Assembly (NCBI GenBank): GCA_022361315.1
Contig: JAKSBB010001073.1
Coordinates: 1-5,020, forward strand
DNA length: 5,020 nt
DNA from: Desulfobacterales bacterium
Lineage (GTDB): Bacteria > Desulfobacterota > Desulfobacteria > Desulfobacterales > Desulfobacteraceae
Reading direction: 5' to 3'
The notes below the pieces were generated by a model. It was not told where the DNA came from and made no database searches. It was given only the letters and a program-made list of their open reading frames with translations. Positions 1-5,020 of this stretch are shown in pieces (positions within the stretch are counted from its first letter, which is position 1; each line of letters starts with the position of its first letter). A program made the translations under genes and the position numbers.

Positions 1-1079
1 AGGAGTTCATGGTGCCCAAGCAGATTAAAGAGCAGCTGGATTCCTATGTCATTGAGCAGGACAGGGCCAAAAAGGTCTTGTCCGTTGCTGTTTACAACCA
101 TTATAAACGTCTGGCGTCCCACCTGGAGAAGGCCAAGGCTGATGTGGAGATTCAGAAGAGCAATATCCTGATCATCGGTCCCACCGGGTGCGGCAAAACC
201 CTGCTTGCCCAGACCCTTGCCAGATTTCTTGACGTCCCCTTTGCCATTGCCGATGCCACGGCACTCACCGAGGCCGGTTACGTGGGGGAGGATGTTGAAA
301 ACATTGTATTGTCCCTGGTTCAGAACGCGGACTATGACATTGAAAAGGCCCAGAAGGGAATCATCTATATTGACGAGATCGATAAGATTTCCCAGCGGGG
401 AGATAATCCCTCCATCACCCGTGACGTATCCGGTGAAGGGGTGCAGCAGGCCCTTTTGAAAATCATCGAAGGAACCGTTGCCAGCATTCCGCCCAAGGGG
501 GGGAGAAAGCACCCCCAGCAGGATTATGTAAAGGTGGATACCTCCAATATCCTGTTTGTCTGCGGGGGGACCTTCACGGGCCTTGAAAAAGTGGTCGAAC
601 GGCGTATGACCCAGAAAAGCATGGGATTTGGTGCCAAGATTGCCGACAAGAAGGATGTGAACATCGGTGAGCTTCTGGGCCAGGTAAAACCGGAAGACCT
701 GATCAAGTTCGGGCTGATTCCGGAGTTCCTGGGGCGTCTGCCCGTCATCACTTCCATTGGTGAACTGAACGAGGATTCCCTGGTCAAAATTCTGACCGAA
801 CCCAAGAATGCGCTGGTCAAGCAGTACCAGCAGCTGTTCCGGGTTGAGGGGGTGAATCTCCAGTTTACCGACGAGGCCCTGGAGGCCATGGCAAAAGAGG
901 CGGTGGCAAGAAAGTCCGGTGCCCGCGGTCTCCGTGCCATTATGGAAGAGACCATGTTGGACATTATGTACGAAATTCCCTCCAAGAAAGACGTGGTTGA
1001 GTGTATTGTCGGCGAAGAGGTGGTCCAGAAGAACGAGGATCCCATACTTTTGTACGAACAGCCTAAAAAACAGGCATAA
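1..1079 (+). CDS. clpX: ATP-dependent Clp protease ATP-binding subunit ClpX (5' end outside window)
   Basis: ClpX is the hexameric AAA+ unfoldase that recognises tagged or damaged proteins in the cytoplasm, unfolds them and feeds them to the ClpP peptidase. The reading frame is open from base 3 to the TAA at 1077-1079. The ATG at 9 is internal: by comparison with E. coli ClpX (424 aa) about 60 residues, including the zinc-binding domain, lie off the left edge. Numbering from that ATG, I see Walker A GPTGCGKT (57-64), pore loop GYVG (90-93), Walker B with the catalytic Glu in IYIDEID (E123), the RKH loop (166-168), the ClpP-docking tripeptide as MGF (205-207; IGF in E. coli), the arginine finger in LGRLP (R243) and the sensor-2 motif GARGLRA (R307). 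All catalytic features are intact. The box normally read as VIGQ is VIEQ here (14-17). lon follows 49 bases downstream on the same strand, and clpP is expected upstream. No promoter for this gene is in view. Confidence 0.98.
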   Translation, partial: EFMVPKQIKEQLDSYVIEQDRAKKVLSVAVYNHYKRLASHLEKAKADVEIQKSNILIIGPTGCGKTLLAQTLARFLDVPFAIADATALTEAGYVGEDVENIVLSLVQNADYDIEKAQKGIIYIDEIDKISQRGDNPSITRDVSGEGVQQALLKIIEGTVASIPPKGGRKHPQQDYVKVDTSNILFVCGGTFTGLEKVVERRMTQKSMGFGAKIADKKDVNIGELLGQVKPEDLIKFGLIPEFLGRLPVITSIGELNEDSLVKILTEPKNALVKQYQQLFRVEGVNLQFTDEALEAMAKEAVARKSGARGLRAIMEETMLDIMYEIPSKKDVVECIVGEEVVQKNEDPILLYEQPKKQA

Positions 1080-1108
1080 ACAGGCCGGGCCTGTAAAAAG
1101 GCCGGGCC
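1080..1108 (+). other. Hairpin-forming clpX-lon intergenic sequence
   Basis: Directly after the clpX stop lies a 15-base dyad (1080-1094, ACAGGCC-G-GGCCTGT). The 10-base sequence AGGCCGGGCC occurs twice, at 1082-1091 and 1099-1108. Because GGCC is self-complementary, the two copies can also pair as a 9-position stem (1083-1091 with 1100-1108, one central G-G mismatch, 8-base loop). The two folds exclude each other. No T-run follows, so this is not a classical terminator. An mRNA processing or stability element, or a partial attenuator between clpX and lon, is an inference only. Confidence 0.5.
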
Positions 1109-1128
1109 GAACCGCGAAAGTGCCTTAA

Positions 1129-3495
1129 ATGATCAAAATTTCCAAGTTTTTCCATCCGGATGGGTCCGAACCGGAGAAAAAGTCCCTGCCGCTGGTTCCC
1201 CTGCGGGACATGGTACTTTTTCCCTATGTCACCACTTCGGTTTTTGTGGGAAGGGAGAAGTCCATCAAGGCCCTGTCGGAAGCCATGGCAGCGGACAAAC
1301 GTATTTTTCTCACCACCCAGAAGGATCCTGAGGTACTCAAGCCCAATATTCAGGATATCTTCCAAACCGGTACCGAATCTAAAATCACCCAGTTGCTGCG
1401 GCTGCCGGATGGTACGGTAAAGGCGCTGGTGGAAGGTGTGTCCCGCGGACGCATCGTCAAATTGATGGATGAAGGCGGGCTCCAGTCCGTCGATTTCATG
1501 GAAGTGATTGAGAAGCCCATGCGGGAATCGGCTGCAGAAGCGGCCATCCGTACAGTATCCGAGGCATTTCAGCACTATGCGAACCTGTCGGGCGTGGTTT
1601 CCAAAAGTTTTTTCAAAGGGCTGGATGCGCTGGAGAGTGAACATTCCAGGTACGCGGATACCATCGCCTCTCAATTGCCGCTGAAGGTGGCTGACAAGCA
1701 GCAACTTCTGGAGTGCGGTGATATTGAGGAGCGTTTCTTCGTTCTTCTTAAAGCGATTCAGAAGGAGACGGAAGTCTTTTCCATGTCCCAGAAGATCAAG
1801 GGACGTGTGAAGGAACAGATGGAAAAGCTTCAGAAAAAGCACTATCTGAACGAGCAGATGCGGGCCATCCAGAAAGAGATGGGTGAGGACGGAGAGGCAG
1901 GGGAATTTGCCGATCTTGAAAAGCGCATCAAGAAAAAGCGGATGCCCAAAGAGGCTGCCGGTGCGGTTCGTCGGGAGCTGGACAAGCTGAAGATGATGTC
2001 TCCCATGTCATCTGAAGCCACGGTGGTTCGCAATTATATCGACTGGCTGGTCTCTTTGCCCTGGTATCGCAAAAAACGGGTTAAGATCGATCTGAATAAG
2101 GCGGAGGAGATTCTGGACAGGGATCACTACGGGCTTAAAAAACCCAAGGAAAGAATCCTGGAATACCTGGCCGTTCAGAGTCTTGTTAAAAAAATTAAAG
2201 GACCCATTCTCTGCCTGGTGGGACCGCCGGGGGTGGGTAAAACTTCTCTGGCAAGGTCTGTGGCCTCGGCCACCGGGCGTGCCTTTGCACGGATTTCCTT
2301 GGGCGGGGTCCGGGATGAAGCTGAGATCCGGGGGCACAGGCGCACCTATGTGGGGGCGATGCCCGGAAAGCTGGTGCAAACCCTGAAGAAAACAGGGTTC
2401 AACAATCCGGTGTTCTGTCTGGACGAAATTGACAAGATGACCTCTGATTTCAGGGGGGATCCCTCATCAGCGCTGCTGGAGGCACTGGATCCCGAACAGA
2501 ATAAGAACTTCAACGATCACTATCTTGAAGTGGATTATGATTTATCCGAGATCCTGTTCATCACCACAGCCAATACCCTGTATGATATCCCTGCCCCGTT
2601 GCGCGACAGGATGGAGATCATTCAGATTCCGGGGTATACCGGATATGAGAAAGAGAAAATCGCCACAGGGTATCTGATCCCGAAACAATTGGCGGAAAAC
2701 GGTCTGAATGATGCGGATGTGTATTTTTCCAAGAATGCCATCCACACCATTATTAAGCAGTACACCAAAGAGGCCGGGGTCAGGAATCTGGAGCGGGAAA
2801 TTTCTTCGGTGCTCAGAAAGATCGCAACAAAAATCGTCCGAACGGAAACCCGGAAGAAGCGTCAGGTGACTCAAACCACGGTGACAAAGTACTTGGGGCA
2901 GCCCAAATTCCGGGATTCTGCACTGGAATCGGAAGATAAGACCGGCATTGTCACCGGCCTTGCCTGGACCCAGGCCGGCGGTGAGTTGTTGACCATTGAG
3001 GCGGTAACCATGCCCGGAAAGGGGAATGTAATGGTTACAGGCAAGCTTGGAGAGGTGATGAAAGAGAGCTCCCAGGCTGCAGTGTCATATGTCCGGTCCA
3101 GAAGTGATGCTCTTGATATCCGGGAGGATTTTTATAAAGATACGGATATCCATATTCATGTGCCTGAGGGCGCCATTCCCAAAGACGGCCCTTCCGCAGG
3201 TATTGCCATGTGCACGGCCGTAGTTTCCATATTAACCGGGAGGCCGGTGGATCGCGAAGTGGCCATGACCGGTGAAATTACCCTCAGGGGCCGTGTGCTG
3301 CCCATTGGCGGTCTGAAAGAAAAGTTGCTGGCTGCCCATGCCAACGGTATTAAAAAGGTCGTGGTTTGCGAGGAAAATCGTAAGGATATCCGGGAGGTCC
3401 CCAAAGCCATTCAGAAACAACTGGAAATTGTTTTTGTGGATGATATGGCGCAGGTGCTGGAACACGCCTTGGTTGATGTACCTGAGGGCACATAG
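1129..3495 (+). CDS. lon: ATP-dependent protease Lon (LonA type)
   Basis: Lon is a soluble homo-oligomeric protease that combines AAA+ unfolding with a Ser-Lys peptidase in one chain and degrades misfolded and short-lived regulatory proteins. At 788 residues it matches the usual LonA length (784 in E. coli). Domains in order: N-terminal LON substrate-binding domain (about 18-215, opening with PLVPLRDMVLFP), a charged helical, probably coiled-coil linker (about 220-290), the AAA+ module with Walker A GPPGVGKT (365-372), Walker B VFCLDEID (428-435), sensor-1 Asn in TTANTL (N482), arginines in LRDRME (492, 494) and sensor-2 region AGVRNLERE (R552), then the protease domain with catalytic Ser in PKDGPSAG (S689) and catalytic Lys in GGLKEKLL (K732), 43 residues apart as in E. 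coli. The start is fixed by an in-frame TAA directly before it (1126-1128). The Shine-Dalgarno is poor (GAAAG at 1116-1120 at best). It probably shares a transcript with clpX; no convincing separate or heat-shock promoter was found. Confidence 0.98.
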   Translation: MIKISKFFHPDGSEPEKKSLPLVPLRDMVLFPYVTTSVFVGREKSIKALSEAMAADKRIFLTTQKDPEVLKPNIQDIFQTGTESKITQLLRLPDGTVKALVEGVSRGRIVKLMDEGGLQSVDFMEVIEKPMRESAAEAAIRTVSEAFQHYANLSGVVSKSFFKGLDALESEHSRYADTIASQLPLKVADKQQLLECGDIEERFFVLLKAIQKETEVFSMSQKIKGRVKEQMEKLQKKHYLNEQMRAIQKEMGEDGEAGEFADLEKRIKKKRMPKEAAGAVRRELDKLKMMSPMSSEATVVRNYIDWLVSLPWYRKKRVKIDLNKAEEILDRDHYGLKKPKERILEYLAVQSLVKKIKGPILCLVGPPGVGKTSLARSVASATGRAFARISLGGVRDEAEIRGHRRTYVGAMPGKLVQTLKKTGFNNPVFCLDEIDKMTSDFRGDPSSALLEALDPEQNKNFNDHYLEVDYDLSEILFITTANTLYDIPAPLRDRMEIIQIPGYTGYEKEKIATGYLIPKQLAENGLNDADVYFSKNAIHTIIKQYTKEAGVRNLEREISSVLRKIATKIVRTETRKKRQVTQTTVTKYLGQPKFRDSALESEDKTGIVTGLAWTQAGGELLTIEAVTMPGKGNVMVTGKLGEVMKESSQAAVSYVRSRSDALDIREDFYKDTDIHIHVPEGAIPKDGPSAGIAMCTAVVSILTGRPVDREVAMTGEITLRGRVLPIGGLKEKLLAAHANGIKKVVVCEENRKDIREVPKAIQKQLEIVFVDDMAQVLEHALVDVPEGT

Positions 3496-3507
3496 CCTGA
3501 TATAAAT

Positions 3508-3558
3508 AAAAAGCAAAAAGCCCCCTGTGTTTCCGAAACACAGGGGGCTTTTGTTTTT
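3508..3558. terminator. Bidirectional intrinsic terminator between lon and rho
   Basis: A perfect 17-bp stem (3516-3532 pairing with 3536-3552) closes on a 3-base CCG loop. Its core is CCCCCTGTGTTT against its complement. On the + strand it is followed by TTTTGTTTTT (3549-3558), and on the - strand by the complement of AAAAAGCAAAAAG (3508-3520), again a T-rich tail. It begins 20 bases after the lon stop (3495) and 26 bases after the rho stop in the rho direction (3579), so it can end both convergent transcripts. Structure and context together make this a firm call. Confidence 0.93.
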
Positions 3559-3578
3559 AGGGCTTGTCGTTCCCGGGT

Positions 3579-4652
3579 TTAGTTGTCTTCAAGTATTCTG
3601 AGGAACTGGCTCATGGCGGTAACCTCATCCATGGTTGACACGCTCCGTCTGGCTTGAACAATGTGATCATACTCCTCTGAGTCCATGAGGAGATCTTCTT
3701 TTCTGGTGCCTGATTTCAGGATGTTGATCGCCGGCCAGACCCGCTGCTCGGCGCAATCCCGGGATAGGTACAGGTCCATGTTGCCGGTGCCTTTAAATTC
3801 CTGGAAAATGACGTCGTCCATCCGGCTTCCGGTTTCCACCAGAATTGTGGCGATGATCGTGAGCGAACCGCCGTTTTCAAGTTTTCTGGCGGCACCGAAG
3901 ATCTTTCGCGGAAATTCCATGGCATTGGCGCCGAGGCCGCCGCTCATGGTTTTACCGTAACTGTCGGTATCAATATTGAAGGCCCGGGTCATCCGGGTGA
4001 GAGAGTCGATGAAAACCACGGCATCCTGTCCGATTTCGGCGCATCTGATGGCGGTGTGCATGGCCATACGGGTCATCCGCATGTGCTGTCCGATCTGCTG
4101 GTCTGCTGAAGAGTATAGGACATGAGCATCGGCGAGGCCGCGCTGAAAATCGGTGACTTCCTCAGGTCTTTCGTCAACAAGCAGAACAAAGACGTTGGTG
4201 TCCGGGTGATTGGCGCAGACCGAGTTTGCCATGTGGCGGAGGATGGTGGTCTTCCCGGATTTTGGCGGTGCAATGATTAGCCCCCGCTGTCCCTTGCCGA
4301 TGGGGGAAACCATATCCAGTGCCTTACCCGTAAAATCGTCGTCGTTCTGGGCCAGTACCAAACGCTCGGACGGGTGTATGCTGACTTGGTCCTGGAGCAT
4401 GGGTGTGGACAAAAACTCGTCAAAGGGAAGATGATTGATGGTGTCGATGCGAATCAACGCCAGGTTGAGGTTCTGAGGACCCTTTTTTTCCCCGTATCCT
4501 TCGATGAAGCTGCCTTCTCTGAGGTTGAGTTTTCTGATCAGGCTGTTGGGTACATAGGGATTTTCAGGTCTGGGCTGGAAGTTCTCTTCGATATTCCTTA
4601 AAAAACCGAACCCTTTGTCCATGATTTCCAGGTATCCCTGAACTGGTTCCAT
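3579..4652 (-). CDS. rho: Transcription termination factor Rho, short form lacking the N-terminal helix bundle
   Basis: Rho is a hexameric RNA-dependent ATPase that loads on nascent RNA, translocates 5' to 3' and dislodges RNA polymerase. This protein has 357 residues against 419 in E. coli. The N-terminal three-helix domain (about 47 residues) is absent: the protein opens at the cold-shock-like RNA-binding domain, with DKGFGFLR (12-19) and Y33 matching E. coli F62, F64, R66 and Y80. The motor is intact: Walker A APPKSGKT (128-135), catalytic Glu in DERPEE (E161), Walker B Asp in FIDSLTR (D216), Q-loop Lys (K234), R-loop ETGSR (273-277, Arg in place of E. coli K326), R304 and arginine finger SGTRKED (R317). 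Residues matching the bicyclomycin contacts are mostly kept. The C-terminus is also a little short. The start has a strong AGGAG six bases upstream, and an in-frame TAG (4662-4664) rules out an N-terminal extension. It is transcribed alone, convergent to lon. It could be the sole Rho or a paralogue beside a full-length one; the window cannot decide. Confidence 0.94.
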   Translation of the reverse strand: MEPVQGYLEIMDKGFGFLRNIEENFQPRPENPYVPNSLIRKLNLREGSFIEGYGEKKGPQNLNLALIRIDTINHLPFDEFLSTPMLQDQVSIHPSERLVLAQNDDDFTGKALDMVSPIGKGQRGLIIAPPKSGKTTILRHMANSVCANHPDTNVFVLLVDERPEEVTDFQRGLADAHVLYSSADQQIGQHMRMTRMAMHTAIRCAEIGQDAVVFIDSLTRMTRAFNIDTDSYGKTMSGGLGANAMEFPRKIFGAARKLENGGSLTIIATILVETGSRMDDVIFQEFKGTGNMDLYLSRDCAEQRVWPAINILKSGTRKEDLLMDSEEYDHIVQARRSVSTMDEVTAMSQFLRILEDN

Positions 4653-4658
4653 AGTTGA

Positions 4659-4663
4659 CTCCT
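4659..4663 (-). promoter_or_regulatory. Ribosome binding site of rho (decides the start)
   Basis: The - strand reads AGGAG followed by six bases and the ATG at 4652-4650, an ideal Shine-Dalgarno spacing. The in-frame stop TAG at 4664-4662 overlaps it. Together they establish that the short Rho N-terminus is the true translation start and not an annotation artefact. Confidence 0.9.
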
Positions 4664-4666
4664 AGA

Positions 4667-4762
4667 CTATGCGGTAGCGCAAACAAGCAAGGACCAAGAT
4701 CTGCTCATTCTCTTGTAAATTTTTTTGTTTCCAAGCAGAAAAGAAGTAGAATTGTCTTGCAT
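4667..4762 (-). other. Possible small leader reading frame upstream of rho
   Basis: Within the predicted rho leader an ATG at 4762-4760 opens a 31-codon frame ending in TAG at 4669-4667, 14 bases before the rho ATG and in a different frame. An internal ATG at 4708-4706 gives a 13-codon version ending in the same place (MSRSWSLLVCATA) with weak purine-rich sequence (AAGAGA) before it. The E. coli rho gene is also preceded by a short leader peptide (rhoL), which makes the position suggestive. The peptide resembles nothing I know and its ribosome binding sites are poor, so it may be chance. Confidence 0.2.
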
Positions 4763-4803
4763 TTGGTTAATATTAGGTATTATTCGTTGTTTCTCGTCTG
4801 GTA

Positions 4804-4832
4804 AATATAGCACTAATGTTACGGTCTTGCAA
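4804..4832 (-). promoter_or_regulatory. Predicted sigma70-type promoter of rho
   Basis: Reading the - strand, a -35 box TTGCAA (4832-4827, four of six consensus bases) is followed by a 17-base spacer and a -10 box TATATT (4809-4804, five of six). A TGC directly before the -10 gives an extended -10 element. Transcription would start near 4797, leaving a leader of about 145 nt before rho. The -35 box lies inside the 8-bp palindrome CTTGCAAG (4826-4833). Prediction rests on sequence match, spacing and position only. Confidence 0.6.
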
Positions 4833-4900
4833 GGATCTCTAATAGAATAAAGGGGGTATTCCATTTAAAAAAATAAAGTTGGATTATTGAAAAAATATGC

Positions 4901-4929
4901 TTGACACCCAACTGGGTAATTGGTATAAC
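4901..4929 (+). promoter_or_regulatory. Promoter of tRNA-Val with C-rich discriminator
   Basis: A perfect -35 TTGACA (4901-4906), a 17-base spacer and a -10 TATAAC (4924-4929, five of six) with an upstream TGG extension make a near-consensus sigma70 promoter. The start would fall near 4936, just before the tRNA at 4943. The bases between the -10 and the start are CCCCTCC-like (4929-4935). In enterobacteria such GC-rich discriminators mark stable-RNA promoters under stringent (ppGpp) control; applying that here is an inference. Confidence 0.85.
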
Positions 4930-4942
4930 CCCTCCTGTTTTT

Positions 4943-5018
4943 GGGCGATTAACTCAGTTGGGAGAGTGCAACCCTTACAAGGTTGAAGTCGCAGGTTCAA
5001 GCCCTGCATCGCCCACCA
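4943..5018 (+). tRNA. tRNA-Val, anticodon UAC
   Basis: The 76-base sequence folds into a full cloverleaf: acceptor GGGCGAT (4943-4949) with ATCGCCC (5008-5014), D stem ACTC (4952-4955) with GAGT (4964-4967), anticodon stem CAACC (4969-4973) with GGTTG (4981-4985), loop CTTACAA with anticodon TAC at 4976-4978, five-base variable loop AAGTC, and T stem GCAGG (4991-4995) with CCTGC (5003-5007) around the TTCAAGC loop. A73 and an encoded CCA (5016-5018) follow. UAC reads GUA and probably other valine codons. The first D-stem pair is A-U (A10-U25) instead of the usual G-C, with the pairing preserved. Its terminator and any further tRNAs lie past the right edge. Confidence 0.97.
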
Positions 5019-5020
5019 CA

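Larger units (their letters stand above)
4653..4942. other. AT-rich divergent intergenic region between rho and tRNA-Val
   Basis: These 290 bases are clearly richer in A and T than the flanking genes. They hold the rho ribosome binding site, leader and promoter on the - strand and the tRNA-Val promoter on the + strand. The two -35 boxes lie about 70 bases apart and face away from each other. A 65-codon frame on the - strand (4667-4864) spans the region, but it runs across the predicted rho promoter, has no good ribosome binding site at its first ATG and no recognisable protein character. I see no riboswitch, intrinsic terminator or other gene here. Confidence 0.7.

Noticed and set aside
1050..1080. 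Possible lon promoter (TTGTAC, 19 bases, CATAAA)
   Set aside because: Both boxes match poorly and the spacing is long. No heat-shock-type element was visible either.
1063..1842. A 259-codon open frame on the - strand opposite the 5' third of lon, and a 173-codon frame opposite clpX (524-1045)
   Set aside because: Both lie wholly or almost wholly antisense to well-supported conserved genes, have no recognisable domains, and their composition is that expected of shadow frames.
4757..4783. Possible extra + strand promoter (TTGCAT, 15 bases, TATTAT)
   Set aside because: The spacing is too short, and the strong tRNA promoter downstream explains the only + strand gene in the region.
4667..4864. 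The full 65-codon frame upstream of rho as an independent gene
   Set aside because: It starts upstream of and runs through the predicted rho promoter, lacks a good ribosome binding site and shows no protein-like pattern. It is also not a lost Rho_N domain. Only its 3' part was kept as a possible leader frame.
4907..4962. 8-base inverted match between the tRNA promoter spacer (CCCAACTG, 4907-4914) and the tRNA D-loop (CAGTTGGG, 4955-4962)
   Set aside because: The spacer is not transcribed from this promoter, so no RNA hairpin forms, and a match of this length over such a short distance can be chance.
4943..5018. tRNA gene as an integration (att) site
   Set aside because: No integrase, duplicated tRNA 3' end or foreign-looking sequence is present in the window.
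1..5020. A novel defence, mobile or biosynthetic system
   Set aside because: All protein genes are recognisable housekeeping genes. No repeats of CRISPR type, transposase, toxin-antitoxin pair or unknown gene cluster was found on either strand.

Overview
The window carries a bacterial housekeeping locus: the 3' part of clpX, a complete lon, a short rho on the opposite strand, and a tRNA-Val at the right edge. The gene order clpX-lon, the roughly 50% GC coding regions and the style of the Rho protein suggest a Gram-negative bacterium of the Desulfobacterota (Deltaproteobacteria), perhaps a Desulfobacteraceae-like sulfate reducer. This placement is an inference from protein character, not a database result.

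Layout. Positions 1-1079 (+) encode ClpX without its zinc-binding N-terminus, which lies off the left edge. A 49-base gap with two mutually exclusive hairpins separates it from lon (1129-3495, +), which is complete and has all ATPase and protease residues. A 17-bp perfect stem (3516-3552), flanked by A-rich sequence on the left and T-rich sequence on the right, ends lon and also serves the convergent gene. That gene is rho (3579-4652, -), a Rho factor of only 357 residues that lacks the usual N-terminal helix bundle and starts directly at the RNA-binding cold-shock-like domain. Positions 4653-4942 (290 bases) are AT-rich and hold two oppositely directed promoters: a sigma70-type promoter for rho with a leader of about 145 nt, and a near-consensus promoter for tRNA-Val(UAC) at 4943-5018 (+).

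How the genes fit together. ClpX (unfoldase of ClpXP) and Lon are the two main soluble ATP-dependent proteolysis systems and probably form one transcription unit, with clpP expected just upstream. Rho and tRNA-Val are independent units belonging to transcription termination and translation. No mobile element, CRISPR array or defence system was seen. The point most worth following up is the N-terminally minimal Rho, whose short form is real (good Shine-Dalgarno and an in-frame stop just upstream) and whose leader could support autoregulation.
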